Shown here: piece after piece, positions 25,773 to 33,197 of the stretch
Layout of the letters: each line of letters opens with the position of its first letter
Numbering within the stretch: position 1 is the stretch's first letter
Source of the DNA: Planctomycetota bacterium
Lineage (GTDB): Bacteria; Planctomycetota; UBA1135; GCA-002686595
Direction of reading: 5' to 3'
NCBI GenBank assembly: GCA_020853575.1
Contig: JADYYP010000018.1
Coordinates: forward strand, 112,404 to 176,403
Length of the DNA stretch: 64,000 nucleotides
Made by a program: the position numbers and the translations under genes
The notes under the pieces: generated by a model
What the model was told of the DNA's origin: nothing
The model's input: the letters and a program-made list of their open reading frames with translations, nothing else
Databases searched by the model: none

Positions 25773-26864
25773 ATGCGCTACCTCAGCGTTTCCGGTTCAG
25801 CGTTCGGCTCGCTCCTGGACTCTCGCAGCGCGCGTCGCCGACATGCAGCCAGCTGTCGGACTGGCGCGCTCGCGCTGCTCGCGTTGGTCGGGCTGGCTGC
25901 CTGCGCGAGCACTCCGCCGCCGGTTGCTGAGCCGCGCGCGTACCCGGTGATGCCGCCCGAGCGCCGCGGAGACGAGATCGTCGTGTGCGGCAAGCGCTAC
26001 TCGATCGGCACTCCGGTCGTGTTGTGGACCGATCCGGGCGGTTACGACGCGTACTCGACCGAGCTGCGCTTCCCCGACGAGCCCCCCAAGGACGCACCGC
26101 AGGGCCTGCGCTACCAGCCGGGGCGCAAGCAGCTCTCGGCCGATGGCCAGGTGCTCGAACGCGTGCTGGCGCTCTCGGGATCGTCGCGGTGTCGCGACGA
26201 GCTCGACCTGGCGCTCGATCAATTCGTCCTGCACTACGACGTGTGCGGCACGAGCCGCCAGTGCTTCAAGATCCTGCACGACCGGCGAGCGCTGTCGGTG
26301 CACTTCCTGCTCGACGTCGACGGGACGCTGTACCAGACGCTGGATCTCTCCGACACCGCGTGGCACGCGCGCCAGGCCAATCCGCGATCGGTCGGCATCG
26401 AGATCGCGAACATCGGAGCCTACGCGCCGGGGAGCGCGACGCTCGACGAGTGGTATCCGCGGGACGAGCTCGGGCCGTACCTACGGTTCCCCGAGTGGAT
26501 GAAGGAGACCGGCGTGCGCTCTGCGGGGTTCGTGGCGCGTCCCGCGCGCAGCGAACGCGTGTTGGGGCGCGTCCACGGTCGGCCGTACGAGATGCACGAT
26601 CTCACGCCGCAGCAGTACGACGCGCTGGTCGAGCTCAGCGTTGCCTTGTGCGAGCTGTTTCCGCGGATCGAGCCCGACGCGCCGCGCGACGCGCAGGGCC
26701 GCGTGCGCTGGGATGCGCTCAGCGCCGATGAGTTTCGCGACTTCCACGGCATCCTGGGCCACTACCACGTCACCGAGGACAAGCAGGACCCGGGTCCGGC
26801 CTTCGACTGGGAGCTGTACCTCGAGCGCGTGCGGTCGAGGCTCGCGAGTCGCTCGCAGCCGTAG
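25773..26864 (+). CDS. Lipoprotein N-acetylmuramoyl-L-alanine amidase (Amidase_2)
   Basis: A 363-residue protein. A long basic n-region is followed by a hydrophobic helix and lipobox Leu-Ala-Ala-Cys44, so it is probably an anchored lipoprotein. The Amidase_2 (peptidoglycan-recognition-type) core starts near residue 135: FVLHYDVC supplies the first zinc His, WHARQ and SVGIEIAN the substrate-cleft strands, and the C-terminal LGHYHVTEDKQDPGPAFDW the second His plus Lys/Asp region. It cleaves the amide between MurNAc and L-Ala of peptidoglycan or muropeptides. Together with MurQ at 31.8 kb it suggests wall recycling (inference). It is transcribed divergently from comM with 124 bp between the starts. 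Confidence 0.85.
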   Translation: MRYLSVSGSAFGSLLDSRSARRRHAASCRTGALALLALVGLAACASTPPPVAEPRAYPVMPPERRGDEIVVCGKRYSIGTPVVLWTDPGGYDAYSTELRFPDEPPKDAPQGLRYQPGRKQLSADGQVLERVLALSGSSRCRDELDLALDQFVLHYDVCGTSRQCFKILHDRRALSVHFLLDVDGTLYQTLDLSDTAWHARQANPRSVGIEIANIGAYAPGSATLDEWYPRDELGPYLRFPEWMKETGVRSAGFVARPARSERVLGRVHGRPYEMHDLTPQQYDALVELSVALCELFPRIEPDAPRDAQGRVRWDALSADEFRDFHGILGHYHVTEDKQDPGPAFDWELYLERVRSRLASRSQP

Positions 26865-26913
26865 CGTGCGAGCTCACTGCGCACCTTCGCCGGTCCACGG
26901 AGCTTCAACCCAC

Positions 26914-27348
26914 ATGCAGCGACCGATCCAACTGTTCCAAGTCGCGCTCAAGGCCTTCATCGTGCGCGAAGGGCGGCTCTTGATGTTGCGCGAGTCGTTC
27001 GGGCCGCGAGCCTGGGAGCTTCCGGGTGGTCGCATCGACGTCGGTGAGGAGCGCGTCGCGCCAACGGACGTCCTGCGGCGGGAGCTGCGTGAAGAGCTGG
27101 GCCCGGAGTTCCAATGCGAGATCGGCGCTCCGTTCGCGACCTGGGTGCGCGACCGCGAGGCACACCGACCGCACCCCGCGTTCCTGATCGGCTTCGAATG
27201 CGGCGCGCCACGTGGGGCGCTGCGCTTGAGCGCGGAGCATCTCGAGCTCGAGTGGGTTTCACGCGAGCGCTCCGGCGAGCTCGACCTGGCACCGGGCTAC
27301 GCCAGTGCGCTGGAGCAATTCTGGCGACGCTTCCCCGAGCTCTGCTGA
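26914..27348 (+). CDS. Nudix hydrolase
   Basis: A 144-residue protein from ATG 26914. The Nudix box is GGRIDVGEERVAPTDVLRRE followed by LREELG (residues about 39-64): it keeps the G-x5-E start and the REx-REELG end, with about three extra residues between, a variation seen in several subfamilies. It hydrolyses a nucleoside diphosphate linked to some moiety; substrate is unknown. It lies 49 bases after the amidase gene on the same strand and is probably cotranscribed. The C-terminus ends FPELC. Confidence 0.85.
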   Translation: MQRPIQLFQVALKAFIVREGRLLMLRESFGPRAWELPGGRIDVGEERVAPTDVLRRELREELGPEFQCEIGAPFATWVRDREAHRPHPAFLIGFECGAPRGALRLSAEHLELEWVSRERSGELDLAPGYASALEQFWRRFPELC

Positions 27349-27391
27349 CGGCAGTGGGGAGCGCTCGCGCCGCTGTTGCGCGGAGCGATGT

Positions 27392-27682
27392 TCACCTGCG
27401 ATGCGCGGGAACGTCGCGCATGCGCTCCAAGAGCGGCCCGAAGGCGAGCTCGTCGACGTGCTTGTGGACTTGGACCGACGAGGCCGGGTGCTTCGCCAGC
27501 AGGGCCACGGGGCGCACGGGCCTTCGCTCGAGACCACCGCCGCAGTTGGGGCACACGCCGAACAGCACGTGCTCGACGCACTGCGCGCAGAACGTGCACT
27601 CGAAGCTGCAGATGCGCGCGTCGGGGCTCGCGGGCGGCAACGGCCGGCGGCAATGTTCACAGCTGGGGCGCAATTCGAGCAT
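27392..27682 (-). CDS. DUF1272-like small zinc-ribbon protein
   Basis: A 96-residue protein from ATG 27682 with the DUF1272 pattern: MLELRPSCEHCRRPLPP, then SPDARICSFECTFCAQC and GVCPNCGGGLERRPVRP. Eight Cys in CxxC pairs imply zinc binding. The function of the family is unknown. The C-terminal 35 residues are non-conserved. It converges on the Nudix gene (43-bp gap) and diverges from the serine hydrolase gene; a longer upstream frame exists to 27766 but the family N-terminus matches 27682. Confidence 0.88.
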   Translation of the reverse strand: MLELRPSCEHCRRPLPPASPDARICSFECTFCAQCVEHVLFGVCPNCGGGLERRPVRPVALLAKHPASSVQVHKHVDELAFGPLLERMRDVPAHRR

Positions 27683-27854
27683 GGTCGGATGGCGACGGGT
27701 TGAGTGAAGCGCGGTCGGTTTCGCGCGGGCGCGCTGCTCGCGCACCCGCGAGCGCGTAGCATGCACGCGTGTGGCGAAACGTGGTCAGCGGAGTGTACGC
27801 GGCGCGCGCGGGTGCCGCGATCGAGGGCCGGTGCGGGTCGTGGAGGGTTTTCAC

Positions 27855-28916
27855 ATGAAGTGGATCAGCGCCATCCTGTTGGGCGTTTCGACGGCGTTCG
27901 CGCAGGATTCCGAGGCACCGGCGACGCTCGCGGAGCGCGCGCGCGCGGAGTGCCGCGCGTTCTTGGAAGCGCAACACGTCGTCGGCATGAGCGTGGCGCT
28001 GATCGACGATGGCGAGCTGGTCTACGAAGAGTCGTTCGGTTGGCGCGACCGCGAGGCCCAAGTCGCGGCGGATCGCACGACGCTCTACCGCCTGGCCTCG
28101 GTCTCCAAGCCGGTGACCGCCGTGCTCGCGATGCAACTCGTGCAGTCCGGGAAGCTCGACCTCGATGTCGGCGTCTCGAAGTACGTCGAGGGACTCGACC
28201 CGCGGATCGGCGCGCTCACGCTGCGGCGCTTGCTTTCGCATACCTCTGGCATGCGTCATTACCGCGCCGATCGCGCCGACAACGGCACTCGGCACCTGAC
28301 GACGGCGCAGGCGCTCGAGCTGTTCGTCCGCGATCCTCTGATCGCCGAACCGGGCTCGAAGTACAGCTACAGCACGCATGCGTTCACGCTGGTCGTTGCG
28401 GCCCTCGAAGGCGCGTCGAAGCGCGAGTTCGTGGAGCTGTTGCGTTACGAGATCGCGGCGCGCGGCGTGCCGGCGCTCGACTGTGAGGTCGCGGTCACCG
28501 AGAAGCCGCTGCGCTCCGCGCTGTACGAGAAGCTCCCGGCGGGCATCGTGCGGCGCAGCGAACCGCGCGAGGATTTGAGCTGGAAGTACGGCGGCGGAGG
28601 AATGGAGTGCACCGCGGTCGATCTGGCTCGGTTCGCCGAACTCGTGCTGCGCGCCAAGCTGCTCTCCGAGGAGTCGCGCGACGCGCTGTGGACGCGCGCT
28701 CGGCTGGCCGACGGCGGAAGCGTCGACTATGGCCTGGGATGGGGCCTCAACGACTCCGGGAAGCTGGTGAGTCACTCGGGCTCGCAACAGGGGGCGAGCT
28801 CAGCGCTCTCGATCCAGCGCGAGCAGGGACGGGTAGTGGTGGTGTTGACCAACACCGAGGGCGGCAACGCGCCAGAGCTCGGCAAGACGTTGCGCGCGCT
28901 CGCCCGCCCTCGCTGA
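27855..28916 (+). CDS. Secreted serine hydrolase, beta-lactamase/PBP4* class C family
   Basis: A 353-residue protein from ATG 27855, preceded by GGAGG at a good distance. The signal peptide is MKWISAILLGVSTAFA, cleaved before QD. The family triad motifs are present: Ser82-x-x-Lys85 (ASVSKP), Tyr in KYSYST (the Y-x-N motif with Thr for Asn) and HSG in SHSGSQQG (the KTG-like motif). It is a penicillin-recognising fold enzyme, possibly an esterase, D-aminopeptidase or peptidase rather than a true beta-lactamase. The gap of 172 bp to the divergent DUF1272 gene should hold its promoter. Confidence 0.87.
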   Translation: MKWISAILLGVSTAFAQDSEAPATLAERARAECRAFLEAQHVVGMSVALIDDGELVYEESFGWRDREAQVAADRTTLYRLASVSKPVTAVLAMQLVQSGKLDLDVGVSKYVEGLDPRIGALTLRRLLSHTSGMRHYRADRADNGTRHLTTAQALELFVRDPLIAEPGSKYSYSTHAFTLVVAALEGASKREFVELLRYEIAARGVPALDCEVAVTEKPLRSALYEKLPAGIVRRSEPREDLSWKYGGGGMECTAVDLARFAELVLRAKLLSEESRDALWTRARLADGGSVDYGLGWGLNDSGKLVSHSGSQQGASSALSIQREQGRVVVVLTNTEGGNAPELGKTLRALARPR

Positions 28917-29135
28917 GGTCTCGCCGAGGCGGCCGAGTGCTCGCCGGCGTGACCCCGGAAAGTTCGTCCGGGCCCACGCGAGAACGGACCGCGAGAGCGC
29001 GCGCCGGGCTGCACGATTCGCGGGAAAAGCGATTTGCTTGTCGGTTCCCCGCGCACGAATGCGCCTTGCCGGGCGAGCCGGGGACGCAGGCGTCCCTCGC
29101 GCCGTTCCGCACGCTGGCCCCGATCGATTCCTCCC

Positions 29136-30845
29136 ATGATGCGCTACGTCCGTCCGCTGTCCTGTCTGCTCGTGCTGGCCTCCACACGCGTCTCGGCCCA
29201 GACCGCGATCTTCAACGTCGATGGAAACTCGGCCGACATGCAGCGCGGCCGCGCGCTCGCCGGCGGCTACGACTTCGACGGCGATGGCTACGACGATCTG
29301 GTGGTCGGAACGCCGTTCGCCGACACCGGTGGCAAGACAGACAACGGCGCGGTGCAGGTGTACTCGGGACGCACCGGGAACGTGATCCTGAACAAGTTCG
29401 GCGATAGCTCTGGAGACCACTTCGGCTTCGCGGTGGCGATCTGCGGCGACATCGACGGCGATGGGATCCGCGACGTGATCGTCGGTGCGCCGGAGGCCGT
29501 GCAGGGCGGACTGGCCAAGGGCATGGCGCGCGTGTTCTCGGGCGCGGATTCGTCGACGCTGCAAACCTGGCGCGGGCTGGCCGACGGCGATCAGTTCGGG
29601 TATTCGGTCGACGGCGGATTCGACACCGACAACGACAACGATGCCGACGTGATCGTCGGCGCACCGCTGGGCGACAATGGCGTGTTCGTGGACGCGGGTT
29701 ACGTCTCCACGTACTCCGGCGCGAGCGGCGGGCTGCTGTTTCGCGAGTTGGGCACGTGGGGCAACGGCAAGCTGGGCAAGAGCGTCGTGGCCTTGGGCGA
29801 TGTCGACGGCGACGGCCAACGCGATTTCGCGGCCGGAGCTCCGGGTTACAACACAGCGCGCGGCCGACTCACGGTGTGGGACGGGCAGTCGACCAGCGCC
29901 AGCCCGACCGTCCTGTGGACTCGCGACGGAGGCACCGCGAACGACGAGTTCGGTACCTCGCTGGCCGGCCAGATCGATGTCGACAGCGACGGTTTCGGCG
30001 ACGTGCTCGCCGGAGCGCGTGGCGAGGCCAACGGGATTCTCCCCGCGGCGGGTTCGCTACGGGTCCTGAGCGGCGTGAACGGCTCGCAGATCCGCGTGTT
30101 GCGCGGAGCGGATCCGAGCGATCGACTCGGCGCGAGCGTCGCCGTGCTCGGCAACCTCAACAACGTCACAGGCCGCGAGATCGTCGTGGGCGCGAGCGGC
30201 GCCTGCTACGCCCGCGTGTTCGATCCCACGAGCGGAGAGGCACTGATCACGATCCAAGGGAGCATCGGCGCCGACCAGATCGGACTGGCCGTGTGCGACG
30301 CGGGTGACTTCGACAACGACGGCGTGCGCGACTTCGCGGTTGGAAACTACGGCTACGACGTGTCCGGAGCGAGCAACGCGGGGCGCGCGAGCGTGTACTC
30401 GTCGACGCCGTGGTTCACGACCTACTGCACCTCGGGCACCAGCAGCAACGGATGCGTTCCTCAGGTCGGCAGGAACGGGACGCCGAGCGCCTCCGCGTCG
30501 AGTGGCTTCCTGCTGACCGCGTCGGGACTCGAGGGCCAGAAAACCGCCATGTTCTTCTACGGAATCTCCGGACGCCAAGCGGTGGCTTGGGGCGCGAGCT
30601 CGAGCTTCCTGTGCGTGATCTCGCCGACGCAACGCTGCAGCGCGCTCTCCACGGCGGGAACGAGCGGCGCCTGCGATGGATTCGTGACGTTCGATTGGCT
30701 CGCCTTCCGCAGCGCCAACCCCGGCGCCTTGGGTGGCGCGCTCGCACCCGGCCAGATCGTGCAAGCGCAGTGCTGGTACCGCGATCCTCCGAGCCCCAAG
30801 ACCACGCAACTCTCGAACGCGATCGAGTTCGCCACCAGCCCCTGA
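29136..30845 (+). CDS. Secreted FG-GAP (integrin-like propeller) protein with planctomycete-type C-terminal module
   Basis: A 569-residue protein; ATG 29136 or 29139 (MMRY or MRY) precedes a signal peptide ending near VSAQ. Seven FG-GAP-type repeats follow (FDGDGYDDLVVG, IDGDGIRDVIVG, TDNDNDADVIVG, VDGDGQRDFAAG, VDSDGFGDVLAG, NNVTGREIVVG, FDNDGVRDFAVG), each with an Asp-rich calcium-binding loop, so a beta-propeller is expected. The last 140 residues form a separate module starting TTYCTSGTSSNGC and ending with YRDPPSPKTT...NAIEF. That module recurs as a whole gene at 31090-31650. It is extracytoplasmic, with a calcium-dependent binding role (inference). Confidence 0.85.
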   Translation: MMRYVRPLSCLLVLASTRVSAQTAIFNVDGNSADMQRGRALAGGYDFDGDGYDDLVVGTPFADTGGKTDNGAVQVYSGRTGNVILNKFGDSSGDHFGFAVAICGDIDGDGIRDVIVGAPEAVQGGLAKGMARVFSGADSSTLQTWRGLADGDQFGYSVDGGFDTDNDNDADVIVGAPLGDNGVFVDAGYVSTYSGASGGLLFRELGTWGNGKLGKSVVALGDVDGDGQRDFAAGAPGYNTARGRLTVWDGQSTSASPTVLWTRDGGTANDEFGTSLAGQIDVDSDGFGDVLAGARGEANGILPAAGSLRVLSGVNGSQIRVLRGADPSDRLGASVAVLGNLNNVTGREIVVGASGACYARVFDPTSGEALITIQGSIGADQIGLAVCDAGDFDNDGVRDFAVGNYGYDVSGASNAGRASVYSSTPWFTTYCTSGTSSNGCVPQVGRNGTPSASASSGFLLTASGLEGQKTAMFFYGISGRQAVAWGASSSFLCVISPTQRCSALSTAGTSGACDGFVTFDWLAFRSANPGALGGALAPGQIVQAQCWYRDPPSPKTTQLSNAIEFATSP

Positions 30846-31089
30846 TGCTCGTGATGCGGCGCTCGGCGCGCGCGCCGGGCGAAAGAGTGCCTTCCGCGGC
30901 CCGATGACGCGGCGCGAGGCTCGATTTCGCCAGGGCTCGCGTGGCGCGGTGGGAGGGCTCTCGGTGCAGCCCGTGCGAGCTCTGCCGGCGCTGCGATGCG
31001 CGGGGCCGACGACCCGTTTCGAGTCGCCGGCCCTGTACCATTCCACTCCGACCGAGGTCCGTGGACTGCGCTCGAGCGGTCCGCCCGAG

Positions 31090-31650
31090 TCAGGGCAGCA
31101 GCGTGAACTCGAGCGCGTCGCTCCAGTTGGTGGTCTTCGGCGCCGGCGGGTCCTTGTAGATCGTCTGCACGTCGATCACCTGGCCAGCGGCGAGCGGTTG
31201 GCCGAGCGCCCAGGGATGTCCCACGCTCCAAGCGATGAAGTCGACGCTGATCGAGCCGTCGCACGCATTGGCCGTCCCACCGGAGTTCTGCACCGGCCCC
31301 ATCTTCTGGCTCGGCGCCTTGATGCACACGAAGCTCGTGCTGGATGCAGCCCACGGCGTGGCGATCCGACCAGACAGCGTGTAGCGCATCAACGCTTGCT
31401 TCTGTCCCTCCAGATTCGAGGTCGTCAGCCAAAACCCCGAGCCCGCGGACAGGCTCGGCACTCCCGCGCAGCTCATCGTCGCGACGCAGCCGTTCGTGCT
31501 CGTGCCGCCCGTGCAGTAGGTGGTGCAACTCGCGCTCGGCGTGGCGAGGGCTGCCGCCGCGACGGCGCGCGGTGAGTCGATGACGCAGAGCCACGCGACG
31601 GCGGCGAGCGAGGTGAGCGAAACGAGCGTCGATCCAAGGGACAGTTTCAT
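31090..31650 (-). CDS. Secreted protein composed of the C-terminal module seen in the FG-GAP protein
   Basis: A 186-residue protein from ATG 31650 with a good Shine-Dalgarno (AGGAG, 7 bases upstream). A hydrophobic N-terminal segment serves as signal peptide (residues about 1-32). From residue 42 the sequence aligns with the C-terminal 140 residues of the FG-GAP protein: CTTYCTGGTSTNGC, SGFWLTTSNLEGQKQA, GTANACDGSIS and YKDPPAPKTTNWSDALEF. The same module appears, as I recall, at the end of various planctomycete secreted proteins. The two genes converge with 244 bp between them. Its four cysteines match those in the FG-GAP copy. Function unknown, possibly surface sorting or adhesion. Confidence 0.75.
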   Translation of the reverse strand: MKLSLGSTLVSLTSLAAVAWLCVIDSPRAVAAAALATPSASCTTYCTGGTSTNGCVATMSCAGVPSLSAGSGFWLTTSNLEGQKQALMRYTLSGRIATPWAASSTSFVCIKAPSQKMGPVQNSGGTANACDGSISVDFIAWSVGHPWALGQPLAAGQVIDVQTIYKDPPAPKTTNWSDALEFTLLP

Positions 31651-31833
31651 TGCGGTTCTCCTGTTCTGTGAAGCGGAACAGTGGCTCTTGCAGCGCGGAT
31701 CGAGCGCTCGGACGGAAATCGCGGGAATTCCGGCCCAGGAGCGCCGAGCCGAGTCGAGCGCCTCCCGTCGAGCCGACGAGTCACGAGTGTCCGGCCTCGA
31801 GCGCGCGCACCCCGAGGGACTGGACCCGTCCGG

Positions 31834-32757
31834 CTAGCGTGGCGTGTGCCGCTCGAGCGTCGCGCGCAGCGAGCCGCCGGCGCTGGAAAGCAACGCAAGG
31901 GCTCGCTCGGCGGAACAGCCGCACGAGCGCATCACGACTGCGACCTTCACTTGACCGCTCGCGGCGCGCAGCAACTCGAGTGCATCGTCGCGGTCGACGC
32001 CCGTGAGCGCGGAAACGATGCGCGCACCGCGATCGACGAGCTTCGCGTTCTTGCTCGTGTCGACGTCGACCATCAAGTTGTCGTAGACCTTGCCGAGCTG
32101 CGCCAGCGCCACGGTCGTGACGGTGTTGAGCACGAGCTTGGTGGCCGTGCCGGCCTTCAAGCGCGTGCTGCCCGTGAGCACTTCCGGTCCGGTCACGACG
32201 CGGATCGACACGTCGGCGCGATCGGGTGCCTGCTTCCACGGGACACATGCGAGGAACACGCTCGCCGCGCCGCGCTCGCGCGCGCATTCGATCGCTCCGT
32301 GCACGAAGGGCGTCGTTCCGCCGGCCGAGATCCCGAAAACGATGTCGTTCGCGCCGAGCGCACGCGCCACGAGCTCGCGGGCCGCGGCGCTGGCATCGTC
32401 TTCCGCACCCTCGACCGCTTCTTGGAGTGCCACAGCGCCGCCCGCGAGGACCGCTTGCACCAACGTGCGTGGCGTCTGGAACGTCGGCGGACACTCCGTG
32501 GCGTCGAGCACTCCCAGGCGACCGCTCGTGCCCGCCCCGACGTAGATCAAGCGCCCGCCGCGGCGCAGCCGCTCGACGATCAACTCGATCGCGTGCGTTA
32601 TCGCTGACCGCGCCTCCGCGAGCGCTGCGTGGATCGACTGGTCCTCGCGCTGCATCAGCGCCACGGCGTCGGCGACCGAGAGCGTGTCGAACGCCAGCGA
32701 GCGCGGATTGCGCTGCTCGGTGGAGAGTTGGTCACGAGGCGCGGACGGCGTGTGCAT
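31834..32757 (-). CDS. murQ: N-acetylmuramic acid 6-phosphate etherase
   Basis: A 307-residue protein, normal length for MurQ. It has the SIS-domain phosphosugar site and family signatures: GRLIYVGAGTSGRLGVLDA (about 68-86), the catalytic Glu in ATECPPTF, a second Glu region EGAEDDASAA, and GISAGGTTPFV. It cleaves the lactyl ether of MurNAc-6-P to give GlcNAc-6-P and D-lactate during peptidoglycan recycling. No anmK or PTS gene sits beside it. ATG 32757 is the family start. The following gene on the same strand starts 183 bases downstream and is unrelated. Confidence 0.94.
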   Translation of the reverse strand: MHTPSAPRDQLSTEQRNPRSLAFDTLSVADAVALMQREDQSIHAALAEARSAITHAIELIVERLRRGGRLIYVGAGTSGRLGVLDATECPPTFQTPRTLVQAVLAGGAVALQEAVEGAEDDASAAARELVARALGANDIVFGISAGGTTPFVHGAIECARERGAASVFLACVPWKQAPDRADVSIRVVTGPEVLTGSTRLKAGTATKLVLNTVTTVALAQLGKVYDNLMVDVDTSKNAKLVDRGARIVSALTGVDRDDALELLRAASGQVKVAVVMRSCGCSAERALALLSSAGGSLRATLERHTPR

Positions 32758-33197
32758 GGGAGTTGGGACGGCGCTGCGTGGCGGGCGATGATCCTGGTGC
32801 CATCCGTCTGGCGCGTGAGCCTAGCGTGCGCAGGCGGCTGCTGCAGCTTGCGCCGCTCGCGCTGCTCCTCGACCGACTTCGCCGCCACCGCGCGCCGCTC
32901 CCCGCTGGCGGTAGAGCGACCGTCCGTTGCTCTCGGTGCGCGGCGCCTGCGCCAGCAGCGGGCTCTCTGGTCAGGTCGAAGCGCGGACAGCGTGCGTTTC
33001 GCCGGCAGGGCAGCGTTGGGTTGCGCGCGCTGGCTCGAGCCAAGTGCCCGTTGAGACCGGCGGACCCGAGCTGTCACGGTGTTGGATGGGCCGTCGCACG
33101 CGGGCGCCGGACGTCGAGCCCGAGACATCCTCGCGGCACCTGGGCGCATCCGCGGCAGCGCTGCGGCGCGCGGCGCGACTCGACCCGCATGCGTGCG
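32758..33197. other. 440-bp intergenic region, no gene recognised
   Basis: This lies between the murQ start (minus) and the stop of the esterase-propeller gene (minus). Frames are open on both strands because of the high GC content, but none has recognisable homology, a good ribosome site or a signal peptide. It must contain the murQ promoter. No repeat was found beyond GC-biased simple sequence. Confidence 0.4.

Noticed and set aside
27704..28486. Plus-strand frame of 260 codons over the serine hydrolase
   Set aside because: Arg-rich and out of frame with a gene that has signal peptide, GGAGG site and catalytic motifs.
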